Source of the DNA: Chlorops oryzae
Lineage: Eukaryota > Arthropoda > Insecta > Diptera > Chloropidae
Assembly: GCA_020466095.1 (NCBI GenBank)
Contig: CM035807.1
Coordinates: 101,120,436 to 101,184,435 of the forward strand
Length of the DNA stretch: 64,000 bases
Reading direction: 5' to 3'
The notes under the pieces: model-generated
Seen by the model: only the letters and a program-made list of their open reading frames with translations
The model's database searches: none
What the model was told of the DNA's origin: nothing
In this document: positions 35,716-47,911 of the stretch, one piece after another
Position numbering within the stretch: position 1 is the stretch's first letter
Layout of the letters: every line of letters begins with the position of its first letter
Made by a program: the position numbers and the translations under genes

Positions 35716-36229
35716 TATTGAAAAAATATTCAAAATATTCAAAAAAAAAAAATGCAAAAATTTCAAAATATGCAAAAAACTCACAGCCAAAAATTCCAAA
35801 TAAGTTCCAATTAGTATGCCTATTAAAATGTTGAATTGTAAAATTAACAAAAAAAAAAAAAGCCTACTTCAGTGAATAAAATATTGAAAAAGCGCAGTTA
35901 AATGCAAAAAAAATCAAAAACAAAAAATTCAAAATATTCAAAATCCGAGCTCTATGTTAGTTATCACAATGAGGAGCACTGTATTAGATCCTTCATTCTT
36001 TGATGTTTGCCAAACGTAGAGTTCTGCGATTGTGAAGGGGAGAGAACTGCATACTCTTCAATGGTACATTCCGGTAACAAGTTTTGTCTTTAAAAATTAT
36101 CAAAAAAAATAAATATTTTTTTAATTCATTCCAATTTGAGAACTATAGGCCAGAAATGTTAAAAACGGCGTGAAAATTCTAAATCTTGAGAGACAAGTTG
36201 GAGTTTTTCGGTGTCAGTTATTAGTACAA

Positions 36230-36690
36230 TTCGTTTCTCCATGTCTTAGACTGAAAGTTTCGCATATATGTAGGTGGAAAATAGGACCCACATGCTCTAA
36301 AGCCAAAGCTTTTTTGCCACTCATAAGCAAGAAAAGAGCTTGTACAACTCTCCCGATCCAACCTATCTGCGGTAGTCGGAACCTTGACTGGTCACTATCC
36401 TCTGGGTGCTCATGCGGTGGGACTACAAATTAAGATGTCCCTTTATTGAAGATACTGCCATGTAGATGATGGAGAAGAGTCTTCACAACACCTTTTACTG
36501 CAATGCCCTGCGTTTTTAAGAGAAGCTTCGCTTATTTTAGAAGTATTAATTCAGTCCCAAGGGACTAAGACTTGGTAACCTTACCCAAATCGCTGGCTTG
36601 TGGCTAGCTCAAAATGGTTTTACAGATAGGTGTACCTTATAGGGTATCTAAGGTCCAAGTGTGTCAACATTAGCCTAAACTAACCTTAGA
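36230..36690 (+). pseudogene. LINE fragment: ribonuclease H and C-terminal end, broken
   Basis: Read with frame changes, the plus strand gives LSAVVGTLTGHYPLGAHAV, then CHVDDGEESSQHLLLQCPAF. This combines a 'TGHyPL' motif with the C..C-H..L..CPA zinc-type end typical of reverse transcriptase reading frames of Jockey/R1-like LINEs. It is followed by a non-coding tail (ggtatctaaggtccaag ... cctaaactaacct). Stops and frame changes show it is dead. The upstream part is missing. Confidence 0.75.
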
Positions 36691-37047
36691 ATAAAATTTT
36701 ATAAAGACAGAACAATAACATGTTAAACGGTTTCCGCTATATAGCCATCAGTAGAGCTCGGATTTTGAATATTTTGAATTTTTTTTTTTGCATTTAACTG
36801 TGCTTTTGAATATTTTATTTATGAAGTAGTTTTTTTTTGTTAATTTAATATTCAACATTTTAAAGGCATACTAAATCGAACTAATTTGGAATTTTGACTT
36901 GAATTTTTTAATATTTTGAATTTTTTGCATTTTTTTTGATTTTTTAATTTTTTGAATATTTTTTTGAATTATTTTTTTGAATTTTTGATATTTTTTAAAA
37001 ATAATTTTTTTTTTTCATTTTTTACATATTCAAATTCCGAGGCATAG

Positions 37048-38808
37048 CTATCAGCAAGTGGGCAACTCAATTGTCGGCCACAGTTTTCCAGATCGATTTA
37101 AAATTGTCGTGTAGCTAATATGAGAAAGCCAAGTCGAAGCATCGAACAACTTAGGCGAGAGCAAACAAAAGATTTCAAGCCCATTTTCTATGCAAATATT
37201 GTTTTTAAATATTCAGCCCCACTTTCGAAGAGTTTGAAATTTACGAAAATGGTTCGAGCGTAACCGCAGAATTACTAACATAAGAACCACGATTGTCTTG
37301 GATATGATCATATTTTGTTACTCATGAGGGCACTTTATTCGCTTAGAGAGTTTAAATATTGAAATGTCCTTATCGTATGTTCAATAAAATTTTAAGCCTC
37401 TGAGAGTTGTGAACGTTGACAGCAAATGAAGAAAACGCCAAGTCAAGTTATTGAATAGATCATGTATAGATCTTAGTCCTTTTACTCCTGCTCAAAAGTC
37501 TGATTTTATTTTATTTTCCCAATGTAAGATCGCGGTGCTGAACTTTCTTCACTTAACTTCCTTCAATTTATCATCTAACTTGAACTTAAGAATACCCATA
37601 AGGAATCAAGGTGCTACCATTTATTCCTAAATAATCCCAAATTCAAAAAGTAAGCCAGGAATAATATTCTTATATCGTGTATACATGAGGGCCAAAAACA
37701 GCGACGTTTCATGAGTTGAAAGACCTGTCTAATACTAAAAATATCCTGAACGTTTTTAGTCTTCGTATTTAAAGCAATAATTTTAAGGACAACGTTTTAA
37801 AAAAAGAAAAATATCTCCCTACGAATTTCTACAAATATTCTGCTTTTTTTTTGTTGGTCTTTTTCTGCTTTCGTTGGAAAAAGTTTTAATTTGTGGAACT
37901 TTTCTTTTCCACTTTTTCCCTTTTTATGACTTTTATGCTTACAAAAATTTTTCGCAAAATTTCTTCTCCTTGATTCACATTTTCCCCTAGACTTTGAATG
38001 AGCATTAAGACCAAAGAATTCGAACAAAAACTTGGGGAAACCCGTTGACCAAATGCGAAAAAAGATTTTCAACATAATGAAAACTTACAGAAGAACAAGA
38101 CGCCAAAAGAAGTCAACAAGAAAAATTATAAGAATGAAAAAAAGGGAATGTAAAGACATCGAGGGGAAAGTAAAATTTTCATCATTACTTCTGATAGGGA
38201 AAGAGAATGAGAGAGAGAGAGAAGAGAGAGAGAAGAATCACGAGTTAAAGAAATTTTCAACGCAAGAAAAGAAAAATAATCATAAAATAAAGCAAGCTGA
38301 ACGGAAGTTCGTAAATCAAAATAATTTCAAATACTTAATATGAAATAAGTTTGTAAAACGGAAAAAAGGACGGTTCCCCTCATTGGAGAGAAGTTGAAGG
38401 TTTATTATTAATAATAATTTATCATTATAATTTTTTTTTTATTAATAAGAGATAGATGAAGAAATATTTGAAAATTTTTTTAAAGGAATTTTAAGTTTAT
38501 TTTTTGGTTTGTGGGTGGGGCTTCCCTTATGCTAATATAGAATTTCACCTACAGATGACAGGACATAACTTTGTAATCGACATCTTTTTTCGTTTTCAGG
38601 AATTTGATGAAATTTTAGAATTCCATAGTGTTACATATAGAATCTAATTATCGGATCCCTATTTTATCGGATTACAAGGTACTCTTTTGTACAAAAAAAA
38701 TCCGGACTTCAGGGGGTCTTAGGCAGTACTCTATAATCCGGCAAGTTCGATAGTTCGACACTGCCCTGCAAAATATTTTCAGAGTACCGGGAGTCTACTA
38801 TAGTTATC
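37048..38808. other. Non-coding upstream DNA
   Basis: No supportable gene. The paired frames around 37,797-38,343 are Lys-rich translation of A-rich DNA. A short GAGA run lies at about 38,208-38,235. Confidence 0.4.
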
Positions 38809-38814
38809 GAGCTT

Positions 38815-39097
38815 CAGGGCCAAGGTACAATAGTCTGAGAGTAGTGCATCAATCACTCTCTTCTCGTCTTGCTCATCCCATTCCCTCGTATCCGTCTCTG
38901 TATCTCTCTTGTATCATCTCTCTGTATCCTCTCTCTGTATCTCTCTAAGTATCCCTCTGTGTATCTCTCTCTCTGTATCTCTCTCTGTATCTCTCTCTGT
39001 ATCTCTCTCTGTATCTCTCTGTATCTCTCTGTATCTCTCTCTCCATCTCTCTCTTGCCCGCCTGCATTTCTGTAGGTCTATTGTACCATGGCCCTAA
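38815..39097. mobile_element. MITE carrying an expanded microsatellite
   Basis: Inverted ends cagggccaaggtacaatag and the complement of ctattgtaccatggcccta, with GAGCTT just outside both (38,809-38,814 and 39,098-39,103), perhaps part of an 8-bp duplication. Most of the interior is a decamer microsatellite. Confidence 0.6.
38904..39048 (+). repeat. (CTCTCTGTAT)n microsatellite
   Basis: A 10-base unit, ctctctgtat, is repeated about a dozen times with small variants. The Ser/Ile/Leu-rich frames here are repeat translations. Confidence 0.9.
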
Positions 39098-40530
39098 GAG
39101 CTTTATGTAACTTGGGAAGGATTTATTGAGAACGTTGAGTCTCAGCCGACATAGGGGCCTTCTGATAGGGCAATCTTTTTGTCTTCAAGGCAAAGTGTGG
39201 ATTTCAGAGTTATTTGGGCTAGAACTTTAGGCGGCAGTTGCGTGAGAGAAAGAAGGACTGTTCCTTACCTCTTCAATCAAAAAGGATTGGTCACAGCCTC
39301 CTCTAATTGTGGCAACAGAAAGAAATAATAAACGATGGAAGTCGAAATTATAACATTGAACATAAATTTTGATTACGCATGCATGAAGAACTTCTTTTTC
39401 AATGATCATTAAGGAAGCCTCCAATATGGCAGATAAAAAATTCGATCACTGTGAACTGCTTATGGTCGTCTAAGCAATTTAGCCAAATAGGTCAAATAAA
39501 TAATCCTGTTATGCTTTATCATTTTCGTGTAAGTAATTCAATTATATAAAGACTAAAAAAAAAAAAAAGAAAACTTTAATCCAATTTGCAAAAAAAAAAA
39601 CTTTCCTTCACAATCAAATCGTAATCGTAAAATGCTGCTTTAGTCCTTTTAGGATTATCCTATCTACGTGCAACGTGCACAGCCGTACCAGCACGCACAC
39701 ACACACACACTCACAAACATATGCATCCATTTGCGAGGATTTTAAAGAACTTTTTGTTGTTCGAAAGTTTCGACATGCGTCGTGCCTTATACATATGTAT
39801 ATACATATAATATATTCTTTTTTTTTTTGGATTTGTTTCTTCTTGGGAAAACTCTTGAAGCAACGAGAAGGCGAAAACAAAATAAAATGGAACATTGCGT
39901 CATGAAGGAGAAATTCATTCGCTATTGGGTGGAAGTAGATAAGTGCATAAATATGCACTACTGTATTGCGAAGTTGATCCTTTGAGCATGTTCAGTTGTC
40001 AATAAAACTTTTCAAGAGTGACAAGCGGAAAGTTTGCATTTTTAACGTTGTGCGAGTCTATGGAGAACTTAAGGTCAGGTCATGCTATTTTATGGGTTAA
40101 ACTACAGAGTCCTTGAAATGAAATTGCAAAAAAAAAAAAAAAAAATCCATTACGAAAGGTCAAAAGCTAAGTTGATTGTTTTTCTCATGATTGTATTGTT
40201 CTTCTGTCCAAAGCTATTTTTGTTATTTCTTCTGCCGGCCTTACTGCTTCTGACAATCGCAAAGAAATTATGGTATCTTTGGTATTGAGTGCCACCATGG
40301 GCACTTAGAAAGGATTTCAGGGTCGACGGGAATATTTTTCCTTTCTTTTTTCAGGACAGAATAGGTGTTGAGGCAATTTCGGATATAGTTCAATCACTCG
40401 TGGGTGTCTTGATGAAGTCTCGGCAACATGAATATGATTTTACAAGCAATTCGAGAGAGCACACACCCACACAAATAAAGTAAAAGGTGGAATACCCAGC
40501 GGAAAATTATCCCCTGCATGGCAATGTCAT

Positions 40531-40645
40531 CAGTGATGTCATCGATGACATATAGGTGACATTGTCTATCAGTGATTTCATCGATGACATATATGTGACA
40601 TTGTCTTCAGTGATTTCATCGATGACATATAGGTGACATTGTCAT
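40531..40645 (+). repeat. Three-copy 38/39-bp tandem repeat
   Basis: Copies start at 40,531, 40,570 and 40,608. The unit is cagtgatttcatcgatgaca followed by tataggtgacattgtct. Each copy holds the near-palindrome tgatttcatcgatgacat. Confidence 0.9.
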
Positions 40646-40751
40646 GCATGACATCTTGAAGGACATGTCATCGTGGAGGGATGCTGTTCACGTGCTTGAA
40701 TCTCATTGGCTACTGAAATTTAAATAGAGTTTTAGCGCCAGTTGAACGTTA

Positions 40752-40827
40752 GCATGAAGTGGCGTAGATGATGAGTGCTCGACTCAGAATCCGAAGATCG
40801 CGGGTTCGATCCCTGGCTGATGCGAAC
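40752..40827 (+). repeat. tRNA-like Pol III block inside a MITE
   Basis: An A-box-like tggcgtagatgatgagt and a B box ggttcgatccc are spaced as in a tRNA. The acceptor ends (gcat / atgc) pair for four bases, but the T and anticodon stems pair poorly. A tRNA-derived insertion or SINE head is likelier than a working tRNA. Confidence 0.45.
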
Positions 40828-41128
40828 AAAAATTTTTGAAAATAGATTTTTTTTTTGAATTGCGAAATATCCAAAGAGAGGACAAAGAAGAGAGTTTTCA
40901 ACGGAGTTCTATAAATTGACATTTAAAGAGAAAAGAGCAAAGTGCTCTCAAATGCTTTTTTCGCCATGGCACCTCCTAGCATGACAATGTCATCGGTGAA
41001 ATCACTGTCCAACTCCTGTACACAATGTCATACAAAGTCTCATATAAATTGTCATGCATACCGGATCCAAAGTCACCCTGACTTCATCGATGATGTTGCC
41101 GCTGGGTAGTCAGACAAGCCTCTCCCAA

Positions 41129-41371
41129 CAGTGGAGTAGCTAGGCGTGGGCGAAGTGGGCCATCACCCACGGACTCGCACGAAGTCAATTGAATGAAAAA
41201 ATTAAAAAGACTTGGGTGCCTCCCATAGCCATATTTAAGCATAAATCTGACTCCGATGTAAGCGAGCATAAGATTGAAGGATACAAACAAAGTTCGAAAG
41301 TATAAAAAATGTTATAGGGCCTCGCTAGTTCATCTCGCCCAGCGTCTAGATTAGTCCTCGCTACGTCACTG
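41129..41371. mobile_element. hAT MITE (243 bp)
   Basis: Inverted termini cagtggagtagctagg and the complement of cctcgctacgtcactg. Flanking octamers TCTCCCAA (41,121-41,128) and TCTCTCAA (41,372-41,379) match at 7 of 8. The termini resemble those of the element at 24,607. Confidence 0.75.
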
Positions 41372-42122
41372 TCTCTCAAGACCACCACCATTAAGTTGAA
41401 AAATTCTCGAGATTCGCAGGACTTTAAAAAGCCTCATTTATCGACTTCTCTTCAATTACCTTGCCCAACAAGCACTCATTACGGGCCCCCTCGTATAATC
41501 TGGGCCCTCTTTCATTCATAAAAAAATACTATTGGCCATTTAAAGGAAATTTTCGTGGTTCATTAAAGAATTAAAGCTTTTTATTTTCCCCACTTAGAAC
41601 ATAAAAAAAAAAAAATGAAACTCCCATCTAAAGTTGTGTGCGAATATCCTTGCCATAACAGTTTCTGCAAATCATTCCTTTCTTACACTCCATAAAGTAA
41701 ATATCCTTAAAAAAGGAAAGAAAAAAAAAACAACATTTTATGCAAATCGCTTTCGAAGCCCCAGAAAAAAAACAAAAGAAAATGAGAAAAATTATGTGTT
41801 GAAAATTATAATCATATGCTTTTGCGGGAAATCAGAGGAGCTAAAAAAAAAGCAATGAGAAAAGATACAAGCTTATTTCGAGTATGAATGTGGGTATGTG
41901 TGTGACTTTCGTTGTGTCCACGCTGCTCCTTCAGTCCTGTATTCGCTTCAGACCGTCTAGCTTTTTGGTGTAATATATTTGTGTATGTTTTTCATGCATG
42001 TCGAGCAGGGGCAGGCATATATTGTCTTGAAACTTTCAAGAACTTTCATTCAAGTATTAACAAGAAACACTCAAAGCCAACACTGCGAAATTGTTGCAGG
42101 CTTTATTCCCTACAATTTATAG

Positions 42123-42433
42123 CCCCAGCAGGAAAAGTCACCCATACAGAATGGATGATGTCAGTGTGACTTGGGAGTCCGGCATGCATGACATCATTTC
42201 GTAGGACATATTGTATGAATTTTGTACACAAACTGACAGTGACTTCCTGAGTGACTTTGTCACCCTAGAGGATACTATGGCGACAAAAGCATTCTATATA
42301 TGTCAATTTATAGAAATCATTTGATGAGTTGCCGCCAATTGTCATCCAAGGAGTAATGCATGACAATGTCATCTATATGTCCCGCTTAAGTCACTGATGA
42401 CTTTGTTTTGAAGGAGATATTTTGCCTGCTAGG
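42123..42433. mobile_element. MITE with CCCAGC-like termini, copy 3
   Basis: Left ccccagcagg and right cctgctagg form imperfect inverted ends. The interior has the same tgacatcat/gtcatc-rich vocabulary as the copy at 40,493, including tgacaatgtcatc. Boundaries are approximate. Confidence 0.55.
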
Positions 42434-45400
42434 AATCTACAGATGTCCAATGTACATTACATAGATATGTGTTAAAATATAGCACTCGAACGAGGAGTTC
42501 TCTACTCGACGCTATCTCAGAGATAGATAGAGAGAGAGAGCGAGAGAGGGGGGCGAGTGAAAGGACTTGGGCCGCGTGGAGTGCGTTTTCGGTCGTTTGC
42601 ATAAATTAAGCCAAGCGAACGCGCTATTTGAAAAGCAATTTTGAAATGTGGACACAAAGGGGAGCGGCAAGTGACAGTGGCAATGGCAAAGTGGCAAACG
42701 GAAAATGGTAGTGGCTAGTAGCGTATGGTACCCATTGAAATATTGGCAAAGATTTCAAAGGATATTAAAACGATTTCTCTTGTCCCTGTTCTAGGGGCTT
42801 CTTTCTCTTTTTAATTCAACTTCTCTTTCTCTTTCGCTTTCGCCTTGCCTATCTGCTTCAATTTTATTTCATTATATTTTTTTGTTTATTTATTTTTTTT
42901 TTTATTGAGACAAAATATTTTGGAACTTATTTCATTTGCCATTTGAATGCGGTAAATTAATTTTATGGTCACTTGTTGTCGGTTGCTTATTTGTTTGGAT
43001 TGTGTCGCTCTTTATGTGCTTTATTCTTGGGTTAGAGCCAAAAGATCCAGTTAAAATCAGTTCTCTTTATGTCCTTTTATTTTTCTTTTCATTTTTGTTT
43101 TGTTTTTGAATTCATTGTTAAGAACGAAGAAACACAAGGATTCAGAAACTGAGGTCCGTTGTGTTCATAGCAAAAGTTTGTGGCTAAGAGTAGAAGGCAT
43201 ATGTTGCTGAAAGGGATAAAATTATTCCTTAAGTATGTTTGGCCCCTATAGATATCTCTCTACATTCAGTTACAATAAAACCAACAAAAAAAAAAAAAAA
43301 CATTTACAAGAGCAACCCCCACAGGATTTGTGAAGAAAAACGTTTAAAAAAAAATAAGAGAAACACATTTTTAAGATGGTTGAACAGATAAATGTTCAAG
43401 TGCCAAAAAATTGTAGAGAAATTTTTAACCTCCTCTCCATATATTCGCTGCCACATATCTATGAAGACGAATTTAGCGTAAAAAGGACTTTCTTCATTTA
43501 TTCACTCAATTAAGTTTCACTTAAATCGGCACTCAAAAATCGAATTCCCTCCACTCCAATCTCCTTCAAATCATTCTATGTTGTAGGGTTCACCTTTTAA
43601 TCGATACTTTATACTTGAAAATTCTTTTCCACCGTATACACATTTCTCCTTCTTGCCAAAGTTACGGTTTATTCTCACGTAAAAGATACACAACGAAAGC
43701 ATTTTTTAATTAAATTTCCCACAAGGATTAGATTATTCCGAGAGACTGTAAAGCCAAGAAAATTGAATTAGAAGGAAGAGAAACTTAAATGAAATAAATA
43801 AAAATATTTAAAAAAAATAAATAAAAATAAAAAAAAATAAAAAAAATAAATAAATAAAAAATAAATAAATAATAAAAAAAAAAAATAAAAAAAAATTTAA
43901 AAAAATAAAATAAATAAAAAATAAATAAAAATTGATCAAGAAAAACCGTGGGTTGCAAAAAAAAAAAAAATTGAAGCAGCATTTTAGGTGTGCAACCTGT
44001 ATGTGTGTGTAGACCACATGCTTATGCTGTATGCGCATCGAGATTGAATGAAACTTTTTTATTGGTAGGTATTTCTTCTTTTTTTTTTTGTGGAGTAGTT
44101 GTTTTCCGGGCTCTCTAGTTTATTTATTTCGAACTTTACTTGAAGCTTTGACCATTGTGGGCTCTGTTGTGGCAACGGTTTAGCTCTAATTGTGCATGTT
44201 AAGACCTGGTAATGGTTTGTGCGTGAGTATACTTTGCTAACTTATGAGATACTTAAAACAGCTTATTCATTCATTTAGTACAAAGTATAGGATCAGATAA
44301 ATTGTGAGGATGGATTATGTCGCTTCAAGTTCTTCTTTGGTTTTTCCCCATCACTCTTCAATGGAGAGTTTAATAAAAATGTGAGATAAGATGGTAATAG
44401 AAAAAGCATGAAGAAACATTTCGAATGAATCGTAGGCCTTTCGATTTTACTAAACCAACGCCTTTTCTAAATTCACTTTTGCTGGTCAACAATATTTATT
44501 GCATATTGTTTGGAAGCAAGGGAGCAGCAGAGAACGATGTAAGGAAGGAAGTATGCAAGGAAAGAGGAAAATAAAAGGGGACTCACTCTGTTAATAGAAG
44601 TGCTATGTATGTTACAAGACTCTTCGTAATTGTTAGGGCGGTCGCTATACACAGCGGTAGGGTTTGGTATCCATATGCTTAACCTTAGACAAACTAACAC
44701 ACTTACATACCCGTACATACATATCTACAACATTGTCCAGAGGGATTTTCATTTATTTATTTATTTATTGCCGTTCATGGTTCGCACCGAAGCAAGCACA
44801 TTTGATCCAAGAAATGACTTGAATTTATACATCACGACGATAAAGTCAAGTAAGCACACGTTTGAGACATACAAAACGAGATAAAGCGAGTTAAATATGC
44901 ATGACTGTATGGCTGCTCAAATTGTAACAATTTGCATTAAATTAATTGATTTAGGAACTAAGGATACGAAGCGTTCGTTTAAGGCTCTATGAGAATTTCG
45001 GTTCATCAGGAAACGTGCCGAAAAATTAAATAATAACTCTTCCTCTAGGGGGCTCTCTCTCTCTCTCTTTCTCTCTCTATCTCGTTGGAGTTCACTGTTA
45101 GTCTCTTCAAATAATGATGAGAATATCTTAAATTCAAATAATAAGTACAATAAGTAATATTTTCTCATAAGGAATTAAAAATTAAAGAGCATAGAATCGG
45201 GCTGTGAAGCCATCAAAGTTCTTTTCAACATGTATGGATTCAGTTAAGATATCTCTTCGCTTTTTTCTTCGGGATCAAACGTGCAAAATTGCTATACATT
45301 CACGCATAAAAGGCATTATTAAATAGATATAAGACCATATATCAGAAGCCAACGAGAAGCCTCGAGCGAGCCACAAAGCACCACCACCACCAAATCTGCT

Positions 45401-45657
45401 GTGCTACTCCGTCTTTATCGACCAACACAAATGACAATGACAGCAACAAAGGGAAGCGGAAGTCGAAGACATAACACATTTTACCAGCAAGAAAAATTGC
45501 ACAGAATGAAGGATGTGAAATGTGTACACACACGAGAAAAAGAAGAACGTGTACTCCAGAGCAACATTCTGTACTGTAAGAGAAGCACATTGTTTGGTGG
45601 CAGTGAATGGAAGTCAGTGGCGTACACATAAAATGATTTTTGAGGGTTCCAACCTCT
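42434..45657. other. Non-coding upstream DNA
   Basis: No gene seen. Includes a GAGA-rich, more GC-rich patch (about 42,500-42,720), an A/T-only AAATAAAT tract (about 43,795-43,935) and a short CTCT run (about 45,050-45,080). A plausible place for GAGA-factor sites, but nothing more can be shown. Confidence 0.4.
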
Positions 45658-45876
45658 CTCGCTCTCTCTTTCTCTTCTCTCTCTCTTCTCTCTCTCTTCT
45701 TTTCTCTCTCTTTTCTCTCTCTCTTCTCTCTCTCTCTTTTCTCTTCTCTCTCTTCTCTCTCTTCTCTCCTTCTTTTCTCTCTCTTTTCTCTCTCTTTTCT
45801 CTCTCTTTTCTCTTTCTTCTCTCTTCTCTCTTCTCTTCTTTCTCTCTCTTTCTCCTCTTTCTCTCTCTCTTCTTTC

Positions 45877-45907
<31 letters not shown>

Positions 45908-46320
45908 CTTTTTCTCTCTATTTCTCTCTTTCTCTCTTTTCTCTCTCTTTCTCTCTCTTCTCTCTTTCTCTCTCTTTCTCTCTCTCTTCTCTCTCTTCTT
46001 TTCTCTTCTCTTCTCTCTCTCTTCTTTCTTCTTTCTCTCTCTCTTTCTCTTTCTCTTCTCTTTCTCTCTCTCTCTCTCTTCTCTCTCTCTCTTCTCTTCT
46101 TTCTCTCTTTCTCTCTCTTCTCTCTTCTCTCTCTTCTTCTCTTCTCTTCTCTCTTCTTTCTCTCTCTCTTTTCTCTTCTTCTCTCTCTCTCTCTCTCTCT
46201 TCTCTTCTTTCTCTCTCTTTCTCTCTCTCTCTTTTTCAGTCTTCTCCTCTTTTCTCATTTTCTCTTCTCTCTACTCTTTCCTTCTCTCTACGCTTCTCTC
46301 CTTGCTCTCTAAGGATCTAT
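45658..46320 (+). repeat. Polypyrimidine CT/CTTT tract (about 660 bp)
   Basis: Nearly pure C/T on plus, with words ctctctctt and tctctcttt. It is the strand-complement in kind of the purine tract at 28,379-29,003. The 269-, 278- and 214-residue frames over it are repeat translations. Confidence 0.95.
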
Positions 46321-47109
46321 TTCACGTCTGACTTCTTTGCCTTCGTTCGATATTTCTCATTTTCCTTTTTCTCTGTATACAAGTTTTACTTTTACAATCT
46401 CTACTTTTCCTCTCTAGCCATTTCTCATCACCTGCTCTCGAGTGAAGTTGTAAGGACTCAAAATCGATTCAGATGAATTCATTTGCCTTCGTTGTATTTT
46501 GCTTTTCCTTTTTATTATCTGCATTGTTAATTTGCTATTTTATGCATTTTCCTCTCGTACGCTCTCTCACTATCGCTACTCTAAGGTTGAAGGTCATCAA
46601 AATCGAAAAATTATCACCGGGAATAAATGAATTCGTTTTGCGTTTGTTGGATTTGCTTTTAATTCGCTTTTACTTATCTGGCTTGCTTGAACAAGTTTTA
46701 TTTTACTTCATTTGGTCTCGTTAGAAATAACTTCTGGGAACAACTGAAATTGCAGGTACATCGAACGGAATTTAGGATCATCAAATCGTTTCGACAAATT
46801 AAAAAAGCAGGACATCACGCAGTAGGATTAATATTGAACGTCTCAGTGTGAAATTTTTGCCGTTTTTATAGGAATTCTTTAGAACTCCTCTAAAGCTATT
46901 TCATGGAAAGTACTATATTTTCTCAGTTGTTTTTCTGCTTCTTTGGTTCTGGGTTAAAATGACAAATTATACTTCTGGGAGAAAAGATGAAAATTGCTGT
47001 GTCAATAGAAGAGAATTTTGCGATCTAAATTCGCTTTTCTGCACAAGTGGCAGGGACGCATTCAACGGAAAGAGGAGCAATATTGAAGACATCAAGGTGA
47101 CTCAGAAAC

Positions 47110-47720
47110 TTATTTGCCCTTACTCTTAAGCGGACACGCGGACACTCCTCTTAAGCGGACACTCCTCTTAAGCGAACACCCCTCTTAAAAGGATACTTTT
47201 TGGGAAAGCTCTAGTATTTCTGCATCCCAAAGTATTTTTGGTCGTAGTGTCCTACTTGAGAGATAGTAGGTACACCATGATTATTTTAAGGCGGCCGCTC
47301 TGCCTAGCCACTCTTAATGTAAATTGGCCCTCTATCAGGAATTGACGCTCTTAAAATAATTTCGTATGGAAAACTCGTCGGAAATATGACAAGAAATTTT
47401 TCTCTCTTTCTTACGGCAGGTGAAGCGGTCAATAGCGATAAATGGACAACGATTACTTTATAATCAGCGATTATTATCACCTTCTTTGTTAACAATAGTA
47501 TTCAGTGAAAGCCGACTTAGCCCTAGATATGCCAGTTGTTTATGTTTCTTTTTCTTTTTAGTCAACGACACATTTATGTCCACTTTTATGAAAATAAAAT
47601 CTTTAAGTATGTACAGAATTTATGAAAAAAAAAGTGCATTAAAACCTATATTAAAAAGGTCCGCTTTAATTTTTCTTAAAATATCTATGAGGTACACTGT
47701 ACTGCATGTAGAGTGAAACT
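47110..47720. mobile_element. Degraded pogo/Tigger-like element
   Basis: Left side: about three tandem copies of an 18-bp unit actcctcttaagcggaca (about 47,128-47,195). Right side: the complement of tacagtgtacctcatag ... aaagcggacc ending near 47,702. The 'cttaagcggac' phrase at both sides suggests decayed inverted termini. Boundaries are uncertain. Confidence 0.4.
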
Positions 47721-47784
47721 CTCTATCTAAAGTTGTTCTAAAATAAAATCCAATAAATTAAAATTTGCATTCAAATGGTCTTAA

Positions 47785-47907
47785 CCCTTTAACGCATACG
47801 GCACAAGCTGTCCCGCATAAATTTAACGATTTATAGAATTGCTGTAAATAAATGCAGAAATCGCTAAAACGATGTGAGGACAAATTTTTCCCTTATGCCT
47901 TAAAGAG
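47785..47907. mobile_element. piggyBac-type MITE (123 bp)
   Basis: Flanked by TTAA (47,781-47,784 and 47,908-47,911). Termini ccctttaacgcata and the complement ctctttaaggcata are inverted. TTAA duplication with CCCTTT-like ends is the piggyBac signature (family knowledge). Confidence 0.75.
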
Positions 47908-47911
47908 TTAA

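Larger units (their letters stand above)
34912..37047. mobile_element. Fold-back composite element with AT-rich arms
   Basis: The outer edges are ctatgcctcggaatttgaata (34,912) and its complement ending at 37,047. The inner edges are ccgagctcta (about 35,945) and tagagctcgg (about 36,752). The left arm (about 330 bp net) is interrupted by a pogo-like MITE. The right arm is about 297 bp. Both are dominated by [15 protein letters not shown] words. The spacer of about 800 bp contains a LINE tail. Flanks share TATCA near both edges. Its class is unknown. Confidence 0.65.
40493..41108. mobile_element. MITE with CCCAGC termini, copy 2, with tandem repeats
   Basis: Ends TACCCAGCGG (40,493-40,502) and CCGCTGGGTA (41,099-41,108). 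The interior is full of tgaca/tgtca words (atgacattgtcatg and variants) on both sides. It includes a three-copy tandem repeat and a tRNA-like block. No coding capacity. It belongs with copies at 4301 and 42,123. Confidence 0.7.

Noticed and set aside
40531..40645. CRISPR-like direct repeats
   Set aside because: A eukaryotic tandem repeat with no distinct spacers; it lies inside a transposable element.
40752..40827. A working tRNA gene
   Set aside because: The T and anticodon stems pair poorly and it lies inside a MITE.
45522..46476. Frames of 214-278 residues
   Set aside because: Translation of the CT-rich tract; Ser/Leu/Phe on one strand and Arg/Glu/Lys on the other.
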